Shown here piece after piece: positions 1-11,430 of a DNA stretch of 64,000 nt. Source of the DNA: Pseudomonas nitroreducens (lineage in GTDB: Bacteria; Pseudomonadota; Gammaproteobacteria; Pseudomonadales; Pseudomonadaceae); the NCBI RefSeq assembly GCF_024170165.1, contig NZ_JALJXP010000007.1:248001-312000 (forward strand), written 5' to 3'. Under the pieces are notes generated by a model, which saw nothing but the letters and a program-made list of their open reading frames with translations, was not told the DNA's origin and did no database searches. How positions within the stretch are numbered: position 1 is the stretch's first letter; each line of letters opens with the position of its first letter. The position numbers and the translations under genes are program-made.

Positions 1-796
<796 letters not shown>

Positions 797-811
797 CTAT
801 TCGTTGCGCAC

Positions 812-2959
<2,148 letters not shown>

Positions 2960-3433
2960 CAACTGATCTCCACGCTAGGGAAGCTTGAAATCACACGTCG
3001 GACACCGTGTATCGGGACCGTTCGGCAGCGCCGAGGATAGTCCCAAAGCTTGCGGCACACCCGCCGACGCGATAGCCGGGGCGTTCTGTCCGAGTCGTCG
3101 CACATGGCAAACGCTCGATTCATACGCCCGTTTGATTTGGGTGCGCCCACCTTCTAGCAAAAGCCAATGCTTGTCAATCGGCGAGACGTAACAGTCGCAA
3201 AGCGGCCGGGGCGTCTGGCGCGGACCATTCAGCGCAGCCCTGACGCCCTATTCATCATGCCTATCGTGACAATTGCCACCTGGCACCCTCGTCCCGACAG
3301 CCACTGGTCAAACCCCATGGCCCGCGCTAGAGTCGGGCGCAATGGCGATCTGCCTTCTGCCAACGCCGGCAGACGCCTGGAACCTGTGGAAAACAAAACA
3401 ACAAGAAGCCCATGGCTCCAAGGAGTTGGAACG
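2960..3433. other. Intergenic region between fadB and a divergent hypothetical gene
   Basis: A 474-bp non-coding stretch between two divergently transcribed genes. It holds a candidate fadBA promoter and an inverted repeat (listed separately). Open frames here are short, overlap each other in several frames and lack convincing ribosome binding sites, so I regard them as chance. The stretch is long for this gene-dense window and probably contains two promoters. Confidence 0.6.
3108..3177 (-). promoter_or_regulatory. Candidate fadBA promoter with downstream inverted repeat
   Basis: Reading on the minus strand, TTGACA (3172-3177) and TAGAAG (3151-3156) are separated by 15 bp, a slightly short spacer for a sigma-70 promoter. 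Immediately downstream is the inverted repeat CAAACG-N15-CGTTTG (3108-3113 and 3129-3134), well placed to act as a repressor site. The half-sites resemble the CAAAC/GTTTG halves of PsrA boxes, but the spacer is far longer than the 2-4 nt I remember for that regulator. Motif match only. Confidence 0.3.
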
Positions 3434-4240
3434 ATGCCCAGCCGTCCGCTCGCGCGTCTGCTGTCTGCGCTCGCGCTCACCGCCCTGCCCCTCATCGCTG
3501 CCGCCGACGCCGCCAGCGACCTGCTCAACGTCCACCAGACGCGCCTCTCCGCCCAGCGCAGCCTAGGCGACTTCTTCATGTTCAATGCGATGGAGGGCGA
3601 CCAGAAGTACGCCAAGATGGTCGAAGCCTCGTCGCAGAGCGCTACCGACGCCCTGGGCAAGCTGGGGGAAATGCCCGGCAACGAATCGAAGAAGCTCAAG
3701 AACGAACTGCAGGATGAGTGGAAAGCCTACGCAACCCAGCTGCACACCCTCACCGGCGCGCTGGACAAGAGCGGCTACACCGACCTGCAACCGGTAGCCG
3801 ACCTCGCCGCGCAGAACCGCAAGCTGCTGGATACCGCCGAGCAGCTCTACGCGAAAATCCAGGAAGAAAGTGGCAGCAAGGTCCCGCCGCTGACCCAGCA
3901 GACCCGCGAGCAGAGCTTGCTGATGCAGGACATCGCGGTGGACTACGCCTCGCGCAACGCCTCGGTGGGCGCCAGCTTCTTCGGCGGCGGCGAGGAGCGC
4001 CCGCTGGACGATCTGGCCAACCGCTTCGCGATCAACTTGGTGAAGCTGCAGCAGGCGCCACAGACCACGCCGGAGATCGGCCAGGAGCTGCGCGGCGTGG
4101 CGATCAAGTGGCGCTACATCGAGAAATCGCTGCAGAACTACAACCAGAACAGCGTGCCCTTCCTGATCAACAAGTACTCCGACCGCATCATCGAGGACCT
4201 GGAGAAAGTCTCCGGCCTGTATGCCGCGCAGCAGAGCTGA
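3434..4240 (+). CDS. Exported helical protein of unknown function
   Basis: 268-residue protein with an N-terminal signal peptide (MPSRPLARLLSALALTALPL, likely cut after AAADA). The rest is predicted mostly alpha-helical and rich in Gln, Lys and Glu, with a GASFFGGGEER loop near residue 180. The open frame extends 89 codons upstream, but the ATG at 3434 starts directly with the signal peptide and is preceded by AAGGAGTTGGAACG, so I chose it. The N-terminal helix pair vaguely recalls PilJ/NarX-type sensor domains. I cannot assign a function. It is probably periplasmic, and it converges on the minus-strand gene that ends at 4246. Confidence 0.8.
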   Translation: MPSRPLARLLSALALTALPLIAAADAASDLLNVHQTRLSAQRSLGDFFMFNAMEGDQKYAKMVEASSQSATDALGKLGEMPGNESKKLKNELQDEWKAYATQLHTLTGALDKSGYTDLQPVADLAAQNRKLLDTAEQLYAKIQEESGSKVPPLTQQTREQSLLMQDIAVDYASRNASVGASFFGGGEERPLDDLANRFAINLVKLQQAPQTTPEIGQELRGVAIKWRYIEKSLQNYNQNSVPFLINKYSDRIIEDLEKVSGLYAAQQS

Positions 4241-4245
4241 CCGCC

Positions 4246-4680
4246 TCAGGCATGCTGTTTAAGGAAGCTGGCGACCCGCTCGAGGTCGCTGCTGTCGCCC
4301 CGCTCGCCCCAGTACAGCGCGAGGAACTGGGGCGTCGCCTCGACCATGTAGACGTCCTTCGGCAGGCTCGCCAGCGCCTCGGCCAGCTCGGCGGGTGCGT
4401 TCGCCTCGCGCCAGCGGTCCAGCCAGACGCCCGGCTCGCTCTGCCAATAGCACCAGGCATCGCGGTTCTTGCCACGGGCACGGTGGTACTGCGCACACTG
4501 CCGCGGCGGCTGCCGCTCCAGCCAGTGCGGCCACTCCTGCTGCGCCATCTGCATGGCCAGGCCCAGGCGTCGCGCCTGCAGGCGCAGATCCATCTGCCCG
4601 CGCTGGCCGCGCGAGGGGATCAGCCAGGTCAGCGGGCTGAGCACCAATGCGATGAGAAGAATTACCATCCACGTGGTCAT
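4246..4680 (-). CDS. Small membrane-anchored protein of unknown function
   Basis: 144-residue protein starting MTTWMVILLIALVLSPLTW, a single N-terminal transmembrane segment (about residues 3-20), followed by a cytoplasmic-looking basic stretch and a soluble domain rich in Trp, Tyr and Arg (CYWQSEPGVWLDRWREA). The reading frame stays open far upstream, but those codons are antisense to the universal stress gene, so the ATG beside the hydrophobic segment is preferred. The start is 81 bp from the divergent usp gene. Not recognised; probably a conserved Pseudomonas hypothetical. Confidence 0.75.
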   Translation of the reverse strand: MTTWMVILLIALVLSPLTWLIPSRGQRGQMDLRLQARRLGLAMQMAQQEWPHWLERQPPRQCAQYHRARGKNRDAWCYWQSEPGVWLDRWREANAPAELAEALASLPKDVYMVEATPQFLALYWGERGDSSDLERVASFLKQHA

Positions 4681-4761
4681 ATCGGTTATACCGGTCAAAC
4701 AGGTCAAGCACGGCCATTGGGGCCATACTGATTGATAACGAGTCCCCCGGAGGAGACACTC

Positions 4762-5202
4762 ATGCCCTACCAACACATTCTGGTCGCCGTCGACCTTACC
4801 GAAGAGTGCGACCCGGTGATGAAGCGGGCGGTCGCACTGGCCAAGGCCAATGATGCCCGGCTCTCGGCGGTGCATGTGGTCGAGCCCATGGCCATGGCAT
4901 TCGGCGGCGACGTGCCGATGGACCTGTCGATGCTGCAACAGCAGCAGTTCGACCAGGCCAAGGAACGCCTGCACCAGTTCACCCTCACCTACGCCGAGAT
5001 CACCAGCTCCCAGTGCCACCTGGTCTACGGCCAGCCGCGCCAGGAAATCCACCGCCTCGCCGATGAACAGGACTGCGACCTGATCGTGGTGGGCAGCCAC
5101 GGCCGCCACGGCCTCGCCTTGCTGCTGGGCTCCACCGCCAACGACGTGCTGCACGGCGCACCCTGCGATGTCCTTGCCGTGCGCCTGCAGAAAACCAGCT
5201 GA
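4762..5202 (+). CDS. Universal stress protein, UspA family
   Basis: 146-residue single-domain Usp protein. The N-terminus HILVAVDLTEECDPVM has the typical beta1 strand and nucleotide-facing Asp. The C-terminal GSHGRHGLALLLGSTAND matches the ATP-binding motif G-2x-G-9x-G(S/T) of ATP-binding Usp proteins, so it likely binds ATP. It is cytoplasmic and usually induced in stationary phase or under energy limitation. The ATG at 4762 is preceded by a strong GGAGGAG. It is monocistronic, followed by a GC-rich hairpin. Confidence 0.93.
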   Translation: MPYQHILVAVDLTEECDPVMKRAVALAKANDARLSAVHVVEPMAMAFGGDVPMDLSMLQQQQFDQAKERLHQFTLTYAEITSSQCHLVYGQPRQEIHRLADEQDCDLIVVGSHGRHGLALLLGSTANDVLHGAPCDVLAVRLQKTS

Positions 5203-5220
5203 AGCTACCCAGATAGAACG

Positions 5221-5240
5221 ACGGGCCCTGCGGGGCCCGT
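5221..5240. terminator. GC-rich hairpin between convergent genes
   Basis: An 8-bp perfect stem, ACGGGCCC / GGGCCCGT, with loop TGCG lies just after the usp stop and just before the end of the convergent 5247-5933 gene. It has no T-tract on either side, so it is a terminator candidate of moderate quality. Confidence 0.5.
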
Positions 5241-5246
5241 TGCGCT

Positions 5247-5933
5247 TCAGGCCCCGAGCATGTCCCCGCTCATCAGCAGCGGCCGCACTTTCTGCAGCTG
5301 CGCCTCCAGCGAGTAGCTCATGCTCGACGCCATGGAGAAGAAGCTGAGGAAAGCCTTCAGGTTCGAGTCGCCGTCACAGGTCTCGTGAATCCGCTGCCAG
5401 AACGCCTGGTTCACCAGCTGCAACTGCTGGAACTGCTTCACCAGCCCCTTCAGCTCCCAATCCGCATGCCGCCCCTCGCGGAAGTTGAAGTACTGGCGCA
5501 TCAGGTACAGCGACACCGCGCGCAGGATGAACTCCTGGTTGCTGGCGAAGGGCAGGTGCTGCTGCGCCATCGGCTTGAGCTTGCCCAGCAGCGGGCAGGC
5601 ACTGGTGGCCATGATCACCCCGAGCAGCGCGCGCAGACCCTCTTCCAGCCCCGCGTGCTTGATGTACTCGCGCTCTGGCGTACGGACCTGCACCGAGACC
5701 TTCTTGAAGGCCGGCAAACCACGGAAATCCTCGATCACCCGGTGCAGGTCCACCGCCGCAGGGCAGTGGCTGTACTGCGCCGGGTTCAGCGGGCAGTTGC
5801 TGCAACGGTTGTTCTCCAGACGCGTCCAGCGCGGGGTCTGGGCGGCTATCTGGGCGTCGTACTGGCGCTCCAGTTCGATGCGGTAACTGAACTCGTGCTC
5901 ATCATCCAGGGTGATGCGGTACTCGATTGCCAT
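5247..5933 (-). CDS. Conserved hypothetical protein with CxxC...C cluster (DUF6901-like)
   Basis: 228-residue soluble protein. Residues 1-35 look like a beta-rich start (IEYRITLDDEHEFSYRIEL). A cysteine cluster follows at about 43-57 (CSNCPLNPAQYSHCP), then a mostly helical C-terminal half with SACPLLGKLKPM near 110 and aromatic-rich helices. The Cys spacing could bind a metal or FeS cluster, but no known cofactor domain is recognised. I associate it from memory with a Pseudomonas family labelled DUF6901. It lies 62 bp downstream of the ABC-F gene on the same strand and could be co-transcribed. Confidence 0.75.
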   Translation of the reverse strand: MAIEYRITLDDEHEFSYRIELERQYDAQIAAQTPRWTRLENNRCSNCPLNPAQYSHCPAAVDLHRVIEDFRGLPAFKKVSVQVRTPEREYIKHAGLEEGLRALLGVIMATSACPLLGKLKPMAQQHLPFASNQEFILRAVSLYLMRQYFNFREGRHADWELKGLVKQFQQLQLVNQAFWQRIHETCDGDSNLKAFLSFFSMASSMSYSLEAQLQKVRPLLMSGDMLGA

Positions 5934-5995
5934 TCGGCCATCCCTAACAGTCTTTGATCAGCGCTACGCACGGGCACACCACCGGACCGAACGGA

Positions 5996-7912
5996 TCACT
6001 CTTCCAGTTCGGCCCAGCGTTCGATCAATTGGTCCAGCTCCCCTTGCAGCGACCCCAGGCGATCCAGAACAGCCTGCGCCTCGGTCGGCGGACGCTGGTA
6101 GAAAGTCGGCGCTGCGGTTTCTGCTTGCAGCGCAGCCATTTCCGTCTCCAGGGCCTCGATCTGCCCAGGGATGGCTTCCAGTTCGCGTTGCAGCTTGTAG
6201 CTCAGCTTCTTCTTCGGTGCCGCCGCTTCCACCGCAGCAGCCGGAGCGGCTACCGGTGCTTCGGCGACAGGTGCGGCGGCCGGCTTGTCGCCCTTCTCCT
6301 CACCCACGCCGAGCAACTTGGGCGAGCCGCCCTGGCGCAGCCAGTCCTGGTAGCCGCCGACGAATTCGCGCACGCGCCCCTCGCCTTCGAATACCAGGGT
6401 GCTGGTCACCACGTTGTCGAGGAAGGCCCGGTCGTGGCTGACCATCAGCACGGTGCCGTCGAAGGTCAGCAGCACTTCTTCCAGCAGTTCCAGGGTTTCC
6501 ACGTCCAGATCGTTGGTCGGTTCGTCCAGCACCAGCAGGTTGGCCGGCTTGCTGAACAACTTCGCCAGCAACAGGCGTGCCCGCTCGCCACCGGAGAGCG
6601 CTTTCACCGGGGTCCGGGCGCGCTGCGGGGAGAACAGGAAGTCGCCCAGGTAGCTGAGGACGTGGCGATTCTGCCCGTTGATGGTGATGAATTCGCGACC
6701 TTCGGAAATGTTGTCGATGACGGTCTTTTCCGGCTCCAGCTGGTGACGCAACTGGTCGAAATAGGCCACTTCCAGTCGGGTGCCTTCCTTGACGCTGCCG
6801 GAAGTCGGCTGCAGGTCGCCCAGCAGCAGCTTGAGCAGCGTGGTCTTGCCGGTACCGTTGGCACCGAGCAGGCCGATACGGTCACCGCGCTGCAGGACCA
6901 GGGAGAAATCGCGGATCAACGCCGGGCCACCCGGGTGGGCGAATCCGGCTTTCTCGACGACGATCACCTGCTTGCCGGACTTCTCGGCCGTCTCCATCTG
7001 GAAGCTGGCCTTGCCCTGGCGCTCACGGCGCTCAGCGCGTTCGTTACGCATCGCCTTCAGCGCACGCACGCGGCCTTCGTTACGGGTACGGCGGGCCTTG
7101 ATGCCCTGGCGAATCCACACTTCCTCCTGGGCCAGGCGCTTGTCGAACAGTGCATTGGCCGCCTCTTCCGCCGCCAGTTCCTGCTCTTTATGCACGAGGA
7201 AGCTGGCGTAGTCGCCGTTCCAGTCGATCAGGTGACCGCGGTCCAGCTCGAGGATGCGGGTGGCCACGGCCTGCAGGAAGGAGCGGTCGTGGGTGATGAA
7301 CAGCACGGCACCGGGGAAGTCCGCCAGGGCGTTTTCCAGCCAGGCGATGGCACCGATGTCCAGATGGTTGGTCGGTTCGTCCAGCAGCAGCAGGTCGGGC
7401 TCGGCCACCAGCGCCTGGGCCAGCAGCACGCGACGGCGCCAGCCGCCGGAAAGCTCCGCAAGGGTCTTGTCGGCCGGCAGCTGCAGGCGGCTCAGGGTGG
7501 TGTCCACCAGTTGCCCGAGGCGCCAGCCGTCACGGGCTTCGAGGTCCTGCTGGACGTGCGCCAGCTTGTTCAGGTCCTCTTCGCTCTCGATGTGCATGCT
7601 CAGGTGGTGGTAGCGCGCCAGCAGCTCGCCGACCTCGGCCAGGCCCTCGGCGACCACGTCGTAGACGGTGCGGTCGTCGGCGCGCGGCAGCTCCTGCGGC
7701 AGCTCGCCGATCTTCAGCGAGGGAGCGCGCCAGATGTCGCCGTCATCGGGTTTCTGCTCGCCCTTGACCAGCTTGAGCATGCTCGACTTGCCGGTGCCGT
7801 TGCGGCCGATGATGCAGACCCGCTCACCGCGAGCGATCTGCCAGGACACCTTATCCAGCAGCGGAGTGGTGCCGAAGGCGAGGGACACGTCGGTTAACTT
7901 GAGCAGGGTCAT
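5996..7912 (-). CDS. uup: ABC-F ATPase, Uup type
   Basis: 638-residue soluble ABC-F protein with two nucleotide-binding domains and no membrane segments. The first Walker A is GRNGTGKSS (about 37-45), with signature LSGGWRRRVLLAQAL and Walker B LLLLDEPTNHLD. The second has GANGTGKTT, LSGGERARLLLAKL and LLVLDEPTNDLD. The inter-domain linker is charged, and the C-terminus has an Ala/Pro-rich spacer followed by a coiled coil (IPGQIEALETEMAALQAE), the diagnostic Uup DNA- or ribosome-binding tail. In E. coli, Uup affects ribosome assembly, translation and transposon excision. It is divergent from slt. Family is certain; the Uup subgroup is very likely. Confidence 0.93.
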   Translation of the reverse strand: MTLLKLTDVSLAFGTTPLLDKVSWQIARGERVCIIGRNGTGKSSMLKLVKGEQKPDDGDIWRAPSLKIGELPQELPRADDRTVYDVVAEGLAEVGELLARYHHLSMHIESEEDLNKLAHVQQDLEARDGWRLGQLVDTTLSRLQLPADKTLAELSGGWRRRVLLAQALVAEPDLLLLDEPTNHLDIGAIAWLENALADFPGAVLFITHDRSFLQAVATRILELDRGHLIDWNGDYASFLVHKEQELAAEEAANALFDKRLAQEEVWIRQGIKARRTRNEGRVRALKAMRNERAERRERQGKASFQMETAEKSGKQVIVVEKAGFAHPGGPALIRDFSLVLQRGDRIGLLGANGTGKTTLLKLLLGDLQPTSGSVKEGTRLEVAYFDQLRHQLEPEKTVIDNISEGREFITINGQNRHVLSYLGDFLFSPQRARTPVKALSGGERARLLLAKLFSKPANLLVLDEPTNDLDVETLELLEEVLLTFDGTVLMVSHDRAFLDNVVTSTLVFEGEGRVREFVGGYQDWLRQGGSPKLLGVGEEKGDKPAAAPVAEAPVAAPAAAVEAAAPKKKLSYKLQRELEAIPGQIEALETEMAALQAETAAPTFYQRPPTEAQAVLDRLGSLQGELDQLIERWAELEE

Positions 7913-8123
7913 GAGGGCATCTTCCGTAAAACAGGGCGCGCAGTTTAAGGGAAAGCGCGGAAAAGTCAGAGGGGGGCGGACAAAGTGCAGAGGCGAGACA
8001 TTCGTCCGCCTTTGAGCCAGGCAGCCCTGGTGGCGCTTTCACCCCCTGCGCGCAACAGGCTAAGCTACCCGGCAGCGGGCGCGCGCCATTCCTGCGCCCA
8101 CCGATCATCTTCCCGGAAGAGCC

Positions 8124-10049
8124 ATGCGCGGTCGCCTTTTCTCACTGTTTTCCTGCCTGATCCTCAGCCTGTCCGCTTCGACAGCCAACGCAGCGTCCCT
8201 GCCCCAGCAGCGCCAGATGTACGACGAGGCGCAGAAGGCCCTGGCGCGCGGCGACAGCGGCCCGTACTTCAGCTATCAATCGGCACTGGCCGATTATCCG
8301 CTGCAGCCGTACCTGGCCTACGACGAACTGACCAGTCGCCTGAAAAGCGCCAGCAACGCCGAGATCGAGCGCTTCATCGAGCAGCACGGCGACCTGCCGC
8401 AGATCAACTGGCTGAAACTGCGCTGGATGCGCCAGCTGGCCGATCGCGGCGACTGGAATACCTTCGTGCGTTATTACGACCCGAAGATGAACTTCACCGA
8501 ACTGGATTGCCTCTACGGCCAGTACCAGCTGGGCCACGGCAACAAGGCCGATGGCTACGCCACCGCCGAGAAGCTCTGGCTGGTCGGCAAGCCGCAGCCT
8601 GATGCCTGCGACACAACTTTCGCCATGTGGCAGGCCGACGGCCAGCTCACCGAGGAGAAGGTCTGGAAACGCCTGAAGCTGGCCGCCGAGAAAGGCAACT
8701 ACAGCCTCGCCACGGTGCTCTCCAAGCGCCTGCCGACCCTCGGCAGCCAGGGTGCGCTGATGGTCAACGTGGCGCAGAACCCTGCGCAGCTGAGCCAGAC
8801 CACCCGCTTCGGTGCCCGCGACCACGCCACCGCCGATGTGGTCGGCCTGGGCCTGCGCCGCCTCGCCAAGCAGGACCCGGAAAAGGCCATCAGCCTGCTC
8901 GACTACTACAGCTCGGTGCTGCCCTTCTCCAGCGACGAGAAAGTCTCCATCGCCCGCGAGATCGGCCTCAGCCTGGCGCGCCGCTATGACCCGCGCGCGC
9001 TGCCGATGATGGTCAAGTACGACCCGCAGCTGCGCGACGACACCGTCACCGAATGGCGCCTGCGCCTGCTGCTGCGCCTGGGCCGCTGGGAGGAAGCCTA
9101 CGAGCTGACCCGCGCCCTGCCACCGTCGCTGGCCGAGACCAACCGCTGGAAATACTGGCAGGCGCGCTCGCTGCAACTGGCACAGCCGCAGAACAAGCAG
9201 GCCATCAGCCTGTACCAGCCGGTGGCCGGCGAGCGCGACTTCTACGGCTTCCTCGCTGCCGACCGGATCAACGCGCCCTACCAGCTGAACAACCGTCCGG
9301 TGTCGCCGGATGCAGGCACAATGCAACGCGTGCGCAATGCGCCGAGCACCCGCCGCGCCCTGGAGTTCTACGCCCGCGGCGAGATCATCAATGCCCGCCG
9401 CGAGTGGTACCACGCGGCCCGCCACCTGAGCCACGACGAGCTGCTGGCCCAGGCAAAGATCGCCTACGACATGCAGTGGTACTTCCCGGCCATTCGCGCG
9501 ATCAGCCAGGCCAAGTACTGGGACGACCTGGATATCCGCTTCCCCATGGCCTACCGCAACACCCTGGTGCGCGAGGCACGCAACCGCGGCCTGCACTCCA
9601 GCTGGGTGTTCGCCATTACCCGCCAGGAAAGCGCCTTCATGTCCGATGCGCGCTCCGGCGTCGGCGCCACCGGCCTGATGCAGCTGATGCCGGCCACCGC
9701 CAAGGAAACCTCGAAGAAGTTCGGCATCCCGCTGGCCTCGCCGCAGCAGTTGATCGTGCCGGACGTGAACATCCAGCTTGGCGCCGCCTACCTGAGCCAG
9801 GTACACGGCCAGTTCAACGGCAACCGCGTACTCGCCACCGCCGCCTACAACGCCGGTCCCGGCCGAGTGCGCCAGTGGCTGAAGGATGCGCGTCACCTGG
9901 CCTTCGACGTCTGGGTAGAGACCATTCCGTTCGACGAGACCCGCTCCTACGTGCAAAACGTGCTGTCGTACGCGGTGATCTACGGGCAGAAACTCAACGC
10001 GCCGCAGCCCATCGTCGACTGGCACGAACGCTTCTTCGACGAACTCTGA
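8124..10049 (+). CDS. slt: Soluble lytic murein transglycosylase Slt
   Basis: 641-residue periplasmic enzyme that cleaves peptidoglycan between MurNAc and GlcNAc, forming 1,6-anhydro-MurNAc. The signal peptide is MRGRLFSLFSCLILSLSAST, with cleavage near ANA-AS. An all-helical superhelical U/L domain (about 25-450) precedes the SLT catalytic domain (about 480-620), with ARNRGLHSSWVFAITRQESAF containing the catalytic Glu in RQES, then GATGLMQLMPATA and AAYNAGPGRVRQW. Length matches Slt70 family members. A perfect 11-bp inverted repeat follows the stop, and an LprI-family gene lies 60 bp downstream. Confidence 0.95.
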   Translation: MRGRLFSLFSCLILSLSASTANAASLPQQRQMYDEAQKALARGDSGPYFSYQSALADYPLQPYLAYDELTSRLKSASNAEIERFIEQHGDLPQINWLKLRWMRQLADRGDWNTFVRYYDPKMNFTELDCLYGQYQLGHGNKADGYATAEKLWLVGKPQPDACDTTFAMWQADGQLTEEKVWKRLKLAAEKGNYSLATVLSKRLPTLGSQGALMVNVAQNPAQLSQTTRFGARDHATADVVGLGLRRLAKQDPEKAISLLDYYSSVLPFSSDEKVSIAREIGLSLARRYDPRALPMMVKYDPQLRDDTVTEWRLRLLLRLGRWEEAYELTRALPPSLAETNRWKYWQARSLQLAQPQNKQAISLYQPVAGERDFYGFLAADRINAPYQLNNRPVSPDAGTMQRVRNAPSTRRALEFYARGEIINARREWYHAARHLSHDELLAQAKIAYDMQWYFPAIRAISQAKYWDDLDIRFPMAYRNTLVREARNRGLHSSWVFAITRQESAFMSDARSGVGATGLMQLMPATAKETSKKFGIPLASPQQLIVPDVNIQLGAAYLSQVHGQFNGNRVLATAAYNAGPGRVRQWLKDARHLAFDVWVETIPFDETRSYVQNVLSYAVIYGQKLNAPQPIVDWHERFFDEL

Positions 10050-10056
10050 CCCCTCC

Positions 10057-10080
10057 ACCGCCCGGCACTTGCCGGGCGGT
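10057..10080 (+). terminator. Hairpin after slt
   Basis: Perfect 11-bp stem ACCGCCCGGCA / TGCCGGGCGGT just after the slt stop, with only a short T-containing tail (CTTCATC). It may be a leaky terminator or an attenuating hairpin before the LprI-like gene, whose own promoter is not obvious. Confidence 0.5.
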
Positions 10081-10109
10081 CTTCATCCCCTCAAGGAAAA
10101 GGAAATTCC

Positions 10110-10490
10110 ATGCGCCAGTCGCTCCTCTCCCTCACCGTCCTGGCCGCCGGCCTGCTCAGTGCCGATCTGGCCCTCGCCGCCTGCGAGAAACCGCGCAACG
10201 CCTTCGACAGCGTGTACTGCCTGAGCACCGAATACGCCCAGGTGGACCGCGAGCTGAACAATGAATTCGGCACCCTGCGCAAGATGCTCAACGACGGCCA
10301 GAAGGCCGCACTGAAGAAGAGCCAGATCGCCTGGATCAAGGACCGCGACGCCCAGTGCAGCTACGAGCGCGACGGCGGCTACTTCGTCAACCTGCAGTGC
10401 GCCGTGGACAAGACCAACGAGCGCCTGGGCGTACTGCGCGAACGTGAGCGCGAGTGCCAGAGCACCGGTTGCGTCGACAGCAAGCTGTAA
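10110..10490 (+). CDS. LprI-family exported protein (putative lysozyme inhibitor)
   Basis: 126-residue protein with a signal peptide (MRQSLLSLTVLAAGLLSADL, cut after ALA) and a mature helical domain of the LprI type (PF07007): ACEKPRNAFDSVYCL, a central WIKDRDAQC motif and conserved cysteines (about 24, 38, 78 and 92, plus a C-terminal CQSTGC). Mycobacterial LprI inhibits lysozyme; function in pseudomonads is mostly untested. ATG is preceded by AAGGAAAAGGAA. Lying directly after slt, it may modulate lytic enzymes in the periplasm; that is an inference from position. Confidence 0.85.
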   Translation: MRQSLLSLTVLAAGLLSADLALAACEKPRNAFDSVYCLSTEYAQVDRELNNEFGTLRKMLNDGQKAALKKSQIAWIKDRDAQCSYERDGGYFVNLQCAVDKTNERLGVLRERERECQSTGCVDSKL

Positions 10491-10503
10491 ATCCCGCGTC
10501 ATC

Positions 10504-10527
10504 CGGCGCGCCCCTCCGGGCGCGCCG
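10504..10527. terminator. GC-rich hairpin between convergent genes
   Basis: Stem GGCGCGCCC / GGGCGCGCC with a short TCC loop, between the LprI-like gene (plus) and the MOSC gene (minus). No T-tract is present, so it is a weak bidirectional terminator candidate. Confidence 0.45.
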
Positions 10528-10546
10528 CCTCAGCGTCATTTCAGCG

Positions 10547-11356
10547 TTACTCCAGCACTTCCACCGGCATGCCCAGCCGCAGCTCGCCGCGATTCTCCGC
10601 CACCAGGTTCTGACCGAACAGGGCTTCGCCATTGACGTTGCGGTAGTCCAGCAGGGTCGCCAGCGGCTCACGGGCGGCATCGCGCTCGCCGGTGTGCGGG
10701 TCGATGGTGGTGAGGATGCAGCGCGAGCAGGGCTTGGCTACCCGGAAGGTGACCTCGCCGATGCGGATGCGCTTCCAGCCGTCCTCGGCGAAGGGCGCGG
10801 CGCCGGTGACCACCAGGTTCGGGCGGAAACGCAGCATCTCCAGCGGGCGGCCGACCTTGGCCGACAGATCGTCCAGCGAGCCCTGGCCGATCAGCAGCAG
10901 CGGGAAGCCATCGGCGAAGTGCACGTGCTCACCGGGCTCAGCGTAGGCGGTATCCACCTGCCGCGCGCGCTGCTCGGGCATCTGTACCAGGCGCACCTCT
11001 CGACCGAGGAAGGTGCTCAGCCACTGGGCAGCCCCGTCGCCGGCATCCGGCACCTGCAGCATGTCGCGCCAGATCATCACGCCACGCAGATTCTCATCGC
11101 TGCCCGGCACTTCGACCAGCAGATCGTCCATGCCCGGAGCGCGCAGGAGCAGCGCGCCGAAACCGTCCTGCCAGCGCGCCTCGATGCGGCCCATCTGCGG
11201 CAGCAGGCGCTGGGTCAGGAAGCGGCCGTTGGCAGCCTCCACCACCATCCAGCGTCGGTCACCTTCCAGCCCCAGAGCATCCAGGCGCACGGACCCCAGG
11301 GACTCGTAGGCGGTGGACTTGACCGGGTAGCGGTAGAGCTCGCTCAGGCTGTACAT
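10547..11356 (-). CDS. MOSC domain-containing protein
   Basis: 269-residue cytoplasmic protein with an N-terminal MOSC beta-barrel domain (MYSLSELYRYPVKS, about 1-115) and a C-terminal MOSC domain (about 125-265). The C-terminal domain carries the conserved cysteine in FRVAKPCSRCILTTIDP, the residue used for molybdenum-cofactor-sulfur binding in MOSC proteins such as YcbX and mARC. YcbX-type proteins reduce N-hydroxylated compounds. No ferredoxin domain is fused here, unlike E. coli YcbX. The start is ATG; the in-frame GTG one codon earlier is disfavoured. Confidence 0.88.
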   Translation of the reverse strand: MYSLSELYRYPVKSTAYESLGSVRLDALGLEGDRRWMVVEAANGRFLTQRLLPQMGRIEARWQDGFGALLLRAPGMDDLLVEVPGSDENLRGVMIWRDMLQVPDAGDGAAQWLSTFLGREVRLVQMPEQRARQVDTAYAEPGEHVHFADGFPLLLIGQGSLDDLSAKVGRPLEMLRFRPNLVVTGAAPFAEDGWKRIRIGEVTFRVAKPCSRCILTTIDPHTGERDAAREPLATLLDYRNVNGEALFGQNLVAENRGELRLGMPVEVLE

Positions 11357-11430
11357 CACAGGCTTCCTTTCATGCAGGCGAAAGCGACCTTATACGGCGT
11401 GGGACGCGCGTCTAGCAATGGGGGCGCATT

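Noticed and set aside
3167..3433. N-terminal extension of the exported helical protein
   Set aside because: The extension lacks a ribosome site and would place the signal peptide inside the protein.
5954..7897. 647-codon plus-strand frame opposite uup
   Set aside because: Shadow of the ABC-F gene, whose Walker and signature motifs are intact on the minus strand.
8142..10058. 638-codon minus-strand frame opposite slt
   Set aside because: Shadow of slt; no recognisable domain.
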